The notes below the pieces were generated by a model. The model was not told where the DNA came from. It searched no databases and was given only the letters and a program-made list of their open reading frames with translations. A DNA stretch of 64,000 bases. Origin: Babylonia areolata (Eukaryota; Mollusca; Gastropoda; Neogastropoda; Buccinidae). The stretch's first letter is position 1. Each line of letters opens with the position of its first letter. The stretch spans positions 38,080,039 to 38,144,038 of the forward strand of contig NC_134896.1 of NCBI RefSeq assembly GCF_041734735.1, given 5' to 3'. The translations under genes and the position numbers were made by a program. This document shows, in pieces, positions 20,301-28,754 of this stretch.

Positions 20301-22386
20301 TACAATGCAGTTTCACAGATTGCACAGCACTGCAACATATAGCAATGCGTAACCGAGCACAGTGTGACAGATTGCATAGCACCACATGTTTTGCAGTGTG
20401 TGAGTGTGAGCACAATGTAATAGATTGTGCAGCACCTCGACATATATAGTAGTGTGTAACTGAGAGCACAGTAGGACAGATTGCACAGTACCATGACTTA
20501 ATAGCAGTATGCAACTGTGAGCATTATGTGACAGATTGCACTGCACCATGTTTTGCAGTGTGTGACTGTGAGCACAATATGACAGATCACACATTACCAT
20601 GGCTTTTTGCAGCATGTAGCTGTGAACATAGTGTGACAAACTGCACAGCACCATGAGTTATTGCAGTGTGTAACTGTGAGCATACTGTGACAGATCGCAC
20701 AGCACCATGACTTATAGCAGTTTGTAACTGTGAGCATACTGTGACAGATCGTACAGCACCATGACTTATAGCAGTGTGTAACTTTGAGCATGATGTGACA
20801 GATCGCACAGCACCATGACTTATAGCAGTGTGTAACTGTGAGCATACTGTGACAGATCGTACAGCACCATGACTTATAGCAGTGTGTAACTGTGAGCATG
20901 ATGTGACAAATCGCACAGCACCATGACTTATAGCAGTGTGTAACTGTGAGCATGATGTGACAAATCGCACAGCACCATGACTTATAGCAGTGTGTAACTG
21001 AGCATGATGTGACAGATCGCACAGCACCATGACTTATAGCAGTGTGTAACTGTGAGCATACTGTGACAGATCGTACAGCACCATGACTTATAGCAGTGTG
21101 TAACTTTGAGCATGATGTGACAGATCGCACAGCACCATGACTTATAGCAGTGTGTAACTGTGAGCATACTGTGACAGATCGTACAGCACCATGACTTATA
21201 GCAGTGTGTAACTGTGAGCATGATGTGACAGATGACACAGCACTATGACATAGCAGTGTGTAACTGTGAGTATGATGTGACAGATCGCACAGCACCACAC
21301 GTCGGTGGTTCAGCAGATCGCCCGTCTCCAGGGCTGGCAGATCCTGTCTGCCAACAGCTCCATAGGCAGTGGAGACACAGAGTCTTTCGCCACTGCCTCT
21401 GCCATCACCATCGCCTCACCCAAAGGGGACAAGTGAGTCTGCTGTCTTGTGTGTGGGCATGGGTGTGTGTTTTTTGATGTGCAGAAATGAATGATTGTGG
21501 TTATGTGTGTGTGTGTGTGTGCATCCTGATGCATGTTTGTTCTGATGTGTGGTCATGTATTGCATCATTCTGATGTGTGGTCATGGGTGGGTGTGTTCTG
21601 ATGCATGGAAAAAGGTGTGTGTATGTCTGTTTGTGGTTCACATGTTAGTAATTCAGTGTGCAGGTGGTCAAGTGTATTGAAGTATGTAAAGATATTTTGT
21701 TAAGTGCTGTTCATAGAGAGGACCTTTTGGTTTCTGTGTGCAGGTATCTTGGAGTGTATTATTTATTATAACAGTAGTGTGTTTCATTAATGCTGTTTCA
21801 CTGCCGTGGTAAGGTGGTGTTTAGTATTGTTGTACCTTGTCAGAAGATATGCTTGAGGCTGCTCTTCCCAAGATAGCATGTCACTGAACCGCACTGCCAT
21901 GAAGGTTTTTATCCTGCACAGTTTTAACGAGGAAAATGGGTGTGGGGTTTTTTTTCCATGGAATTTTGCCAGAGTCAAGGCTCTTGTTGCTATGGTTCTT
22001 TCACCTGCACAAAGTGCATCTTCACACAGGACCATAGTTTATTGTCTCGTATGAAAGACTAGGACCCATGTCATATAAATGGAGTCTGTGATAAACATGT
22101 CTCCTCCCACACTGTTGTGAAGGGGAGTCTGAAGGGTTGGTCACTGACAGTTGATTATTTTTTGCTCCCCAGGGTGATCTCATTCCGGAGTGGACCCAGC
22201 AGTGGCCAGCGGCTGATGGTGAAGACCATGACCCCTGGCGCAGACGCCCACCCCTCCCCGGCTGTCACCCACCCCCAGTGGTTTGATCTGGGTGCCCCCT
22301 TCAAGGAGGTGAACCTGGAGAAACTGGAAGGGCGCAACCTGGCCTCAAAGATTGACATGCTGATGGCCCAGCTCTCCATACACTGA
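5377..22386 (+). CDS. MED17: Mediator complex subunit 17, complete, 13 exons
   Basis: MED17 (yeast Srb4) is the scaffold of the Mediator head module and contacts RNA polymerase II in the nucleus. Exons: 5377-5468, 11534-11713, 12088-12223, 12656-12833, 13437-13634, 14886-15016, 16100-16171, 16646-16705, 17627-17826, 18308-18499, 19847-19973, 21293-21432, 22173-22386 (TGA). All introns are GT-AG and phases agree, giving 639 aa against 651 in human. Conserved blocks include QEVTLDGQEIYVP, PSLWPWDPVRN, LLKGAERL, VGDLSYRS, KLEAAQNVLFCKELFAQ, REAVQVKS, RRLAGPQA, DPQITAHW, ELQDLLSWQ, ASAITIASPKGD and GPFKEV-like APFKEV. The ATG at 5377 matches the family start; an earlier ATG at 5354 is out of frame. 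Exon 2 uses a weak donor (AA|GTCTGT). Tandem arrays abut several exon borders, and the exon 9 donor is repeated, with the second copy adding 45 in-frame bases. Confidence 0.97.
5525..6906 (+). mobile_element. Truncated LINE reverse transcriptase in MED17 intron 1
   Basis: Three plus-strand reading segments (about 5507-5960, 6013-6480, 6600-6925) together give a non-LTR reverse transcriptase. Seen: NYRPVSLTCVICKVLE, QHGFRKQRSC, SGIPQGSILGPTLF, the catalytic FADDTKIY, KDLGVIFDE, and the tail FKIINKMVD. The type is CR1/jockey-like; the exact clade is not settled. The endonuclease half is absent (5' truncation). A frameshift after DLDFKK-like residues near 5940 and stops near 6479 and 6617 break it. 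Its last codons stop abruptly at an oppositely oriented LINE at 6907. It begins only about 55 bp after the exon 1 donor. Confidence 0.9.
6907..8660 (-). mobile_element. LINE reverse transcriptase, inverted segment
   Basis: On the minus strand from about 8640 down to 6907 this is a second, different non-LTR element. Blocks in order: a pre-RT helix-rich part (KFWSFIKTRR), ANYRPISLTCIACKLME, DTIVLDFSKAFDKVSH, SGIPQGSVLGPSLFLLYIN, the catalytic FADDT, STTKYLGVNIQ, PLLEYAATV and SKYLPKPSKS at the end. At least two frame changes separate the pieces (near 7900 and 7680-7760) and a stop lies near 8150-8230. It has no 3' UTR at its 6907 end. The missing C-terminal part resembles the plus-strand fragment at about 8980-9310, which suggests one 5'-inverted insertion. 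Confidence 0.9.
8980..9310 (+). mobile_element. LINE 3' end fragment
   Basis: Plus-strand translation shows the typical end of a CR1/jockey-like ORF2, with SNSFFLRTVRIWNSLNEE and then a shifted TAETVEASKHRL-like tail, followed by a short 3' UTR (about 9200-9310). The fragment begins at about the protein position where the inverted LINE at 6907-8660 leaves off. It may therefore be the sense-oriented half of the same insertion. A separate insertion of a related element is the alternative. Confidence 0.65.
10119..10244 (+). repeat. SINE-B copy 1 (CAGATGCCTGAC family)
   Basis: A segment of about 125 bp that starts TTTCAGTTTCTC, carries GGCAGATGCCTGACTGGCAG, and ends CAAGCCTTGAGAAG. It closely matches 49155-49283 (plus) and 28322-28440 (minus), so three copies lie in this window. 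It sits in MED17 intron 1. Confidence 0.8.
10281..10545 (-). repeat. SINE-C copy 1 (tRNA head with conserved central domain)
   Basis: On the minus strand the tRNA-like head lies near 10545-10460 (B-box-like GGTTCTATTC). The central domain follows: CTAGTCATTTGAATGAGAC, AAGGTCCCATGT, then CATGGCAACGAAAGGGTTGTT and CTGGCAAAATT. It matches the fuller copy at 62244-62642 and the diverged copy at 21815-22075. It lies in MED17 intron 1. Confidence 0.8.
10978..11235. repeat. Minisatellite in MED17 intron 1
   Basis: About three diverged tandem copies of a 60-95 bp unit containing AAAGTGTTAGTGTC, TTTTGTTAAACTGTTACTTTTT and TTGTTGTTAAAACTATTGCT. The array ends about 300 bp before the exon 2 acceptor and does not touch a splice site. 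Confidence 0.8.
13635..13865. repeat. Three-copy tandem repeat starting at the MED17 exon 5 donor
   Basis: Copy 1 begins at the true donor (CTGTGCCAG|GTAAGAACAGCTGGTCATG). Copy 2 repeats the border at 13720-13727 (CTGCCAG|GTGATAACAGCTGGTCATG), 92 bp downstream. Copy 3 starts at about 13801 with CTGCCAG|GAATTGATAACA and has lost the GT. The unit therefore includes the last exonic bases as well as intron. Use of copy 2 as donor would add 92 bases and shift the frame. Confidence 0.85.
14350..14740. repeat. 48-bp minisatellite in MED17 intron 5
   Basis: About eight copies of a 48-bp unit containing ACACCTGTCAGACCTGTACA and GTTCTTTAACCATTCACTGA. Since 48 is divisible by three, both strands stay open and give periodic 16-residue peptides; these are shadows, not genes. 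The array ends about 145 bp before the exon 6 acceptor. Confidence 0.9.
15017..15720. repeat. Minisatellite starting at the MED17 exon 6 donor
   Basis: Intron 6 opens at the true donor (GCACAG|GTCAGTTTCACTCAGG). It soon repeats CACAGGTCAGTCTCAGGTCA and then runs for about 650 bp as 22-28 bp units of the form CAGGTCACTTTTATACATGG. The unit start resembles the exon/donor border, so the array may have been seeded from it. Many units keep CAGGT and are potential weak decoy donors. Confidence 0.8.
15757..15845 (+). repeat. Dispersed repeat G, copy 1
   Basis: Contains ACACATACTTAACC, GGCCCACTAGTGCAGACTC and GGCAGGGGTCTGA. The same block recurs at 24369-24427 (plus) and, shorter, at 46749-46782 (minus). 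I do not recognise the family. It is too short for a gene and is called a dispersed repeat because unrelated loci share it. Confidence 0.7.
16275..16389 (+). repeat. SINE-A copy 2, 3' end only
   Basis: Carries TATGACTGCCAACATGGCAG, CATAAAAGCCCACTTGTTTA and the AAAGAAGAAG end, matching the body end of the minus-strand copy at 2015-2346. It lies in MED17 intron 7, is 5' truncated and has no tRNA head. Confidence 0.75.
16535..16645 (+). repeat. Intron 7 3' end, paralogous to the intron 8 3' end
   Basis: The last 110 bp or so of MED17 intron 7 run TTTTACATGAGTAGGGTGAA, then GACATGCACTTTAACCCCAG, then a short GT run to the acceptor TTCCAG. The 3' end of intron 8 at 17508-17626 has the same order and nearly the same bases (TTTTACATGACTAGAGTGAA, GAAATGCACTTTAACCCCAG, GT run, TGCAG). 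The downstream exons 8 and 9 are not similar, so only the intron ends are shared. Confidence 0.85.
17262..17310. repeat. (ACAGT)n-type microsatellite
   Basis: Short tandem ACAGT/ACAAT units in MED17 intron 8. Confidence 0.85.
17508..17626 (+). repeat. Intron 8 3' end, paralogous to the intron 7 3' end
   Basis: Partner of 16535-16645, about 0.97 kb downstream. It supplies the polypyrimidine and acceptor region of exon 9 and retains GCACTTTAACCCCAGCTGTG, differing from its partner by scattered substitutions. Confidence 0.85.
17811..17985. repeat. Four-copy tandem repeat carrying the MED17 exon 9 donor
   Basis: The unit GATATGTCAGAAAG|GTGGG is present at 17813, 17858, 17905 and 17952 (spacing 45, 47, 47). 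Each copy keeps the AG|GTGGG donor, with splice points after 17826, 17871, 17918 and 17965. The second donor extends exon 9 by 45 in-frame bases (15 residues). The third and fourth add 92 and 139 bases and shift the frame. All four donors look about equally strong. Confidence 0.9.
18650..18945. repeat. Minisatellite in MED17 intron 10 (about 36 bp unit)
   Basis: About seven diverged copies of a unit containing AGTTATGATCAAAGGGATAT and GGAAATGAGGTTT, about 150 bp after the exon 10 donor. Confidence 0.8.
19305..19846. repeat. Minisatellite ending at the MED17 exon 11 acceptor
   Basis: Units of about 50-56 bp contain GTGACATGTCATTGTGATGA, CATGACAGTGGGTCCAGTGA and CAGTGGACACAGTGAG. The last, degenerate unit (GTGTCATGTGTAGTTGTGAT then GGCAG) supplies the exon 11 acceptor itself, so the acceptor AG corresponds to the CATGACAG of the repeat. 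There is little pyrimidine tract upstream, which is unusual for an acceptor. Confidence 0.8.
20290..21292. repeat. 54-bp minisatellite ending at the MED17 exon 12 acceptor
   Basis: About 12 close copies (20640-21292), preceded by more diverged ones, of a 54-bp unit containing GACAGATCGCACAGCACCAT and GACTTATAGCAGTGTGTAAC. The final copy is GACAGATCGCACAG|CACCACACG, which is the exon 12 acceptor plus the first exonic bases. Thus about a dozen acceptor-like CACAG|CACCA sites precede the real one. The period of 18 codons keeps the minus strand open as repetitive, non-genic peptides. Confidence 0.92.
21815..22075 (-). repeat. SINE-C copy 2 (diverged)
   Basis: On the minus strand this shows GAGACAATAAACTATGGTCC, a GTGCAGGTGAAAGAACCATA block, CTGGCAAAATTCCATGG and GGGAAGAGCAGCC, in the same order as 62244-62642. 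It fills much of MED17 intron 12 and ends about 100 bp before exon 13. Confidence 0.75.
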
Positions 22387-23170
22387 CTGGGGGAAGGGGG
22401 GTGGGGGGAGTGGTGTAACACCATGTTTACAGACTCATTATGATGACCAAGCTCACCACACAGTGACCGGGGAAGGGGAATGGTGTAACGCCTTGTTTAC
22501 GGACTGGTTATGCTGAGGGGAAGTCATGTAATGCCGTTTTTACAGACTTATGCTGATGGGCAGTGGTGTAACACCATGTTGACAGATTGGTTATGCTGAT
22601 GGGCAGTGGTGTAACAGCATGTTGACAGTTTGGTTATGCTGATGGGCAGTGGTGTAACACAATGTTGACAGGTTGGTTATGCTGGTGGGCAGTGGTGGAA
22701 CACAATGTTTACAGACTAGTTATGCTGATGGCCCAGCTCTCTACACAGTGACCGGGAGAGTGGTGTAACATTGTACTGACTGGTTATGCTGATGGGCATT
22801 GGTGTAACACCATGTTTACAGACTGGTTATGCTGATGGGCATTGGTGTAACACCCTGTTTACAGACTGGTTATGCTGAGGTACAGTGATGTAACACCTTG
22901 TTTACAGACTGGTTATGCTGATGGCCCAGGTTTCCAGAGAGTGACTGGAGGAGTGGTGCAACACCATTTTTACAACCTGATCATGCTGATGGGCATCGGT
23001 GTTACACCATATTTACATACTAGTTATGCTGAAGGGGAGTGGTGTTACACCATATTTACATACTAGTGGTGTAACACTATGTTTACAGACTAGTTATGCT
23101 GAGGGGGAGTCGTGCAACACCATGTTTACAGACTGGTTATGCTGATGGCCCAGCTCTTCACACAGTAACC
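22356..23170. repeat. Tandem array repeating the MED17 C-terminal coding end
   Basis: The end of exon 13 (ATGCTGATGGCCCAGCTCTC, then CATACACTGACTGGGG, with the stop codon inside) is the first unit of an array that continues through the 3' UTR. Full-length copies with the coding tail recur near 22440, 22724, 22916 and 23134, mixed with shorter units of about 43 bp (TATGCTGATGGGCAGTGGTG, TAACACCATGTTTACAGACT). The copies would read MLMAQLST and MLMAQVSR followed by a stop, so the source is the gene's own 3' end. Confidence 0.9.
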
Positions 23171-25515
23171 AGGGGACGGGAGTGGTGTAACAGGTGGGGC
23201 TGACACGTGTACAGAGGAGACTGTGGATGGTCTGCCTGTACAGTGAGATGTGGTGGGCCTGACAGAGCAGCTTGACCAGCCTTCATGAGAGACTTGATGA
23301 CGGCTGACCTGGCTGGGCCAGGTGACTCGAGCACCTGATCTCCGTCTGTGCAGGATAAGTCTGCTAACCCACCTGTCTTTACCATGACAGGGGTGGTCAT
23401 GGACATGGGAGTCTGTTTACTGATGAACATAAGGTCTACGTGTCAGCACAGTGAAAAGGTGTCAGGTGCAGCCCTCTGGCCTTCCTCCATGTGTTAAAGG
23501 GCTACCTAGTGTCTGCATAGCTACCTCCATGTGTTGAAGGCTACCTGTCTTCACAGTCATCAGGTTACTGCAAAAGGGGGATGTTCACTGTCACCCACCA
23601 CCATTTCTCCCAACATGCAAAGAATTTCCGCCTGGATTCATGTCCAGTGTCTTTGCAGTGCTCCCTGACATAGCTGTTGTGGAGAATCCCTTGGTGCTGG
23701 GGTGATGTTTTATTCTGGTGCCCAGTGCTGGAGTTTTGCCATTGTAGTTGTTGATCTCGAGGATTTCTGAAACATCTGCTGAGCAACACACCAATCCCAT
23801 GTCACAACACATGTGTATCAATGTGAGAAAGGAGCACTCTGTTTATTCTTTTCAAAAAAGTGTCTGTAGAGACTGAAAGCCCTCAGCTGTGAGGAGAACA
23901 CTGATCCCGCAGGTGAACTGGTTTGTGTCAAGACTGAGAGCAGTGTGGGGAACTGCATATCCCAGGAAGCTGCCTGTTTCCTGATGTGACTTAAATATCA
24001 CTGGCTATGTCAGTATGTCTGGCTGTCTCACCGCTGGGGCATCACCTGTGACAAGACACACACTGTCATCACAGACACACAGCCGCAAGTGTGTTACTCA
24101 CACGGCTGTCACAGGCGCACAAACTGAAGTATGTTCCATTCACAGCTGTCACAGGCACGCAAACTGAAGTGTGTTCCATTCACAGCTGTCACAAGCACAC
24201 AACCTAAAATGTGTTCCGTTCATGGCTGTCACAGGCCCACAGCCTGAAGTGTGTTCCATATATGGGTGTCACAGGCACACAACCTTACGTGTGTTACTCA
24301 CACAGCTTTCACAGGCACACAACCTTAAATGTACTACTCACACGGCTTTCAAAGGCACACAACCTTAAATTTAATTACACATACTTAACCATGACCCACT
24401 AGTGCAGACTCCGGCAGGGGTCTGACATTCCAACCTTAGAATGTATTACTCACATGGGTGTCACAGGCCCACATCCTGAAGTGTGTTCCATACATGGGTG
24501 TCACAGGCACACAACCTTACGTGTGTTTCTCACACAGCTTTCACAGGCACACAACCTTAAATGTTCTACTCACACGGCTTTCAAAGGCACACAACCTTAA
24601 AATGTATTACTCACATGGCTGTCACAGGCACACCGCCTGAAGTTTTTTCATGAATGGCTGTCACAGGCATACAGCCTGAAGTGTGAAAAGACAAGAGTGT
24701 TGGGACTGTACTTGGTTGAAACTAAGAGGCACAGCAAAGGTGTTGTCACTGTGCTTTGTGAACTTGTGACTGATTCAGCGAAGTAAATGAAGGAATGACA
24801 GGATGTGGTGATGTGTGAATGTTTATACAACTATTACAAGTTCATTCTTACACATGCTGATGGTATTTCTGCTTGTATGTTGTTTGTGTGAATGCATGTT
24901 GAGGTTTTTGTTTTGTTTAGTTTTTTCCCTTTCTTTCTGTGTTTCATATCATGTTTTATCTGTGCATTGGTGTGTGTGTGTGTGGGTGACATGATTCAGG
25001 GGACATCATCAGTAGTCATGATGTGTGCTTGAGAACAATGTACATAAAGATATGTGGCAGCATTTATATATGGTTTATTGCATTAGTTGTACATACATAT
25101 TTTTCAGTGAGATAAAATGTATTACATTTATGAGTGATGTTTTTTGGGTTTTTTTCTAATGTCACTGCATAATTAGAGGCATGTATAATAGTTTGAAACA
25201 CATTTCGTTATATCAGTCATGATATGGCTGTGAATCGTTTTTGAATTTGAAAAGTGAACTGTAGTAAATTATTTTGACTGGCATTTTTTTGTGTCATGTT
25301 TTTGTGTTTGTATGTTTGTGTGTATCATGCATGCAACTTCTCTTTTTACTGAATTCTTTCACTAGTATACAAGTGATATTTATTCTCTAAAAAAGAAAGA
25401 AAAAAAAAAACAGAAAGAAAAGAAACTCTTCTGTCAGTAAATTTTCTGGCCTTTCCATTTAAGGGAGAAAAAAAGGATGCTTTTGTAACATCATGCTTGC
25501 CTATCTATCTATCAA
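22387..25515 (+). other. MED17 3' UTR and downstream flank
   Basis: After the stop codon this holds the coding-tail array to about 23170, single-copy-looking sequence to about 24050, a second minisatellite (24060-24690), and then AT-rich sequence with short A-runs near 25390-25425. I found no canonical AATAAA that clearly marks the MED17 polyadenylation site. No gene is recognised. Confidence 0.5.
24060..24690. repeat. 40-bp minisatellite, interrupted by dispersed repeat G
   Basis: About 14 units containing GTCACAGGCACACAACCTTA, AATGTGTTACTCACACGGCT. Positions 24369-24427 are occupied by a copy of dispersed repeat G (ACACATACTTAACC, GACCCACTAGTGCAGACTCC), which entered the array; repeat units resume on the far side. 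Confidence 0.88.
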
Positions 25516-25836
25516 ATGTTTAAGATAGTGCCTGGCAATGTGCACTACAATATTGTGCCACAGGAATCTACAGAGTCCGTTAGGGTCAGAAGACAGCTGT
25601 TCTCTGCACCCCTATTGCACCCAAGAAGGAGGAGAAAAATCAGCAAAAGAACACAGGAAGCGATCAGACGTAAAGTAACTGATGAGATTGCTGCACTTGG
25701 AGGCCCTTGTGGTTTGTGTGCTGATGTTGAAACTCTTCTCCAGAGGTTTAACTCAAAAAAAAAACTGATGCAGTCAAAACCCAAATTCTCTATTTATGTA
25801 TCCTCTTACAGGTCACAGATGATAGGCTTCAGCTGA
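25516..25836 (+). CDS. Small ORF of unknown function (possibly a gene fragment)
   Basis: A 106-codon open frame from ATG at 25516. The protein has a basic stretch (HPRRRRKISKRTQEAIRRK) followed by a helix-prone part (VETLLQRFNSKKK). The layout loosely recalls a Myb/SANT-like DNA-binding domain of transposon-linked proteins, but I cannot confirm this. A TTACAG at about 25806-25811 could be an acceptor for other sequence. No upstream promoter or homologous neighbour is evident. It could be a decayed transposon gene, a terminal exon, or chance. Confidence 0.3.
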   Translation: MFKIVPGNVHYNIVPQESTESVRVRRQLFSAPLLHPRRRRKISKRTQEAIRRKVTDEIAALGGPCGLCADVETLLQRFNSKKKLMQSKPKFSIYVSSYRSQMIGFS

Positions 25837-26704
25837 GCAACCTGTCCCTTGAAGCTATGTGCCATAGCCAGTTGTCATACCTGGAAGACTAATATGATGA
25901 CCAGCAACAGCTGCATGCACCTGATGTGGATATCTCACTGAGAGGAGATACCTGAAGATGATGAGAGATGAAGAAGATAATTATGTGTAAATACATTGAT
26001 TCCCTATTCATCTTCAGTGCTCAGGGTTGGACAGTGGCTGTTGTTTTTGTTGTTTTGTTTTTTATATGACAAAGGCTTCTTCATTGGCCAGGTGCTCTAA
26101 ATACCGGTACACAGAGTCAACAAAGCAGACATCAGCTTCATGTTGCAGATAAACAACCGCAAAATATCTAGATGGCCTCAGTCTGGCAAAACTGGCACTG
26201 TGGAAAGCATTCATGTGTTTTTTTCAGTGACTTTGACCTGGTTCCGAAGAACAAAGTGTAGAATGTGCAAGAGGAACGCTAGAAAACATTGAACCTGATA
26301 TGGAAACAGTACATACACACATTCTACTGACTTTTTTGGCTTGAATGTCAAAGTCAAAGACTTCTGTTTTGTTAAAAAAAAAAAATACATAGTTGCAATC
26401 ACTCAGCATAGTCTCATGGTTACTGACAAAAAGTTATTCATTTGTTACTCAAAATCATGTACTTTGTGACTTTTATTGTTATATACACTTCCGATGGCAC
26501 TTCCTCAGTCCTCAGAAACAACTATTCTACATACTTTTTGGAACATGCAGATATTTGAAATGTTTCTGTAGCATGAAAACTTTCTAATTATCAACATTTT
26601 AAGTCATCACTGTGAAATCAGGCTATTTGACATTTGTCAAAATTGATTATTTTTCTATTTTGGAGCCACTGTCTCATCTCTATACACGTTCTTGAAAAGG
26701 CACA

Positions 26705-28100
26705 CACACACACGAAAATCAAACCTTTAGATGAATACCGAAACCTTGCATGTGCTAAATACGTATTTAGAAGCTCAACAACTGAAAATTATACATAAGA
26801 GGAAGTAAAAATCATATCCGAAAACAACTTCCCCCCAAAAGCTAAAAACATATATTATTTAACACCCATTAGCACGTTTGTGTCAAACCTGTTCGAAAAG
26901 TCTGAAATTAATTCAGATGATGTAGACACACAGAAGACCGTAAGTCCATACCCCATCTGGGAGATGAAAAAAGCACATTTTTACATTATTCATACTGACA
27001 TTAAAAAGAATGAAAATCCGAATATCATGGCAACGGAAGTCCCAGTACACCCTCAAAATCGACATTGTGATCATTTACAGATTTACACAGACGGCTCACT
27101 ATTTGACAATGGCCAAGCAGGTTCAGCTTTCGTTTTTCCAGAACTGAAAACGGAAAGATCATACTATATTGGTAAAAATTATTCAATATTCACTGCTGAA
27201 CTTATTGCTGTTCTTATGGCTCAAAATCATATTCTTGATCTTCCAGTTTGCCTTCTACAAGTCTTGTTTTGCGTTGATTCCAAATCTGTATTATATGCTT
27301 TAAACTCATCAGATTGTAAAAACAAATCCAAGATCATAATAGAAATCAGCCACATTTTACATCTTTTAAGTTTGAAAGGAACACATATTACGTTTTGCTG
27401 GGTTCCTTCACATCTTGGTATTCTCTACAATGAATGGGCTGACAAGGCTGCAAGAAAAGGTGCAAAAAACGAACAGGGAACCATAGAACTTTATGTGGCT
27501 CTGTACAAGAGGGTTATCGAATACTAGAAAAAACATCGTGAAGCAAAGTCAGGGAATTATACCAGGAAAACGGCATAGCTTCAAAACACAGTGCAATTGA
27601 TGTTCAACAACCGGGAACTATCAATCAGTCAAATACATACAGTAATTCAATAAGATTAAGGCAGATTTATATATTATCAAACAGGATAAAACTGAACGTT
27701 TCTATTACTAATTTCAGCAAATATTTCAGATGCACATGTGGAGAACATATTTCTAGCAACCACGTAGTATTCGAATGTCAGAATCGAAAATGTTATTTGT
27801 CAGACTTCACCGAAAGTTCTTTTGAATGTGTTTTTAACAATTCCAATATGTTATTTGTTATTGCAGGTTTGCTGCACGATCCCACAGAACATTTGTTATA
27901 GTTGTTTGATGTTGGCGTTTATAACGTTTCCATTTTTCCCTGGCGTTGTCTTTCCCACCCTCCACACATACACACACTCCCCACCCCCGTCCCACAGCCC
28001 CTAACCCCTCGTTTCTGTTTGTTTGTTTTGTTGTTGTTTCTGTTGTTGTTTTCATGTAATATCACTTCAAGTGGAAAGACGTTAAACTGAAGACAACACG
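26705..28100 (+). mobile_element. 3' end of an RNase H-bearing LINE
   Basis: Plus-strand coding of 26880-27527 is an RNase H domain: LQIYTDGSLFDNGQAGSAFV (first Asp), AELIAVLMA (Glu), FCVDSKSVLYAL (Asp) and CWVPSHLGILYNEWADKAA (His, Asp), so all usual catalytic residues are seen. Just upstream (26705-26880) are remnants of the end of the reverse transcriptase. Downstream (about 27690-27898) is a C-terminal Cys/His segment (FRCTCGEHISSNHVVFECQ), followed by a 3' UTR ending near GTTAAACTGAAGACAACACG. RNase H placed after RT fits the I/Nimb/R1-like groups; the exact clade is not settled. The element is 5' truncated and has stops and shifts after 27527. Confidence 0.88.
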
Positions 28101-28159
28101 AAGATCAGCATGAAGTCGGCGGCAATAGTGGTACCAAGAATAACAAAAGGCATTCTGGG

Positions 28160-28321
28160 AAGTCTATTTATTTATTTAATTAAAAAAATAATAATTATTA
28201 TTATTATTTTTGTTTGTTTGTTTTGTTATTTTATTTTATTTTACTATTTTATTTTATTTATTTATTTATTTATTTTCATTTATTTTATTTTATTTTCATT
28301 TATTTTATTCTTTTTTTTTTT
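28160..28321. repeat. AT-rich (TTTTA/TTTA)n tract
   Basis: Low-complexity T-rich sequence with TTTTA and TTTA units. It probably includes the poly(A) tail of the adjacent minus-strand SINE-B (28322-28440). Confidence 0.85.
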
Positions 28322-28440
28322 CTCAAGGCCTCACTAAGCGCGTTGGGTTCCGCTGCTGGTCAGGCATCTGCTTGGCAGATTTGGTTGTAGCGTATTTGTC
28401 CGAACGCAGTGACGGCTCCTTGAGCAACTGATACCGATAC
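28322..28440 (-). repeat. SINE-B copy 2
   Basis: Minus-strand copy: CTCAAGGAGCCGTCACTGCG, GCCAAGCAGATGCCTGACCA, GCAGCGGAACCCAACGCGCT, CTTGAG, with a long A-rich tail on its 3' side. It matches 10119-10244 and 49155-49283. Confidence 0.85.
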
Positions 28441-28590
28441 TGGGAAGTCTTCATTTTAAGATTTTATGACACTCTAAAAACAGCAGTTTGAGGAATCTGA
28501 CAAAATACTTCCATTTTTGCATGGGAGTTTTCGACGATGCCATTTTCTTGAAAACTACTTATCATAATTCATTGAAATTTTGCATGTGAG

Positions 28591-28623
<33 letters not shown>

Positions 28624-28754
28624 CTTTTCAATGATTTAATTAGTTTTTTAACATTTAGAAGTTCAAAATTTGATTGGTCCTGCGGCGGTGACCCGATAAC
28701 AATGCAGTCCTGACCCGTATTTTGACCATTTTCAACTCCGCCGCTCGTTACATA

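Noticed and set aside
20290-21292. CRISPR-like regular array
   Set aside because: There are no unique spacers; units are contiguous and diverged like a eukaryotic minisatellite, inside an animal intron.
20587-21298. Long minus-strand open frames with 18-residue repeats (HTAISHGAVRSVT-like)
   Set aside because: They follow exactly from the 54-bp minisatellite (a multiple of three) in MED17 intron 11; there is no independent start, splice or homology support.
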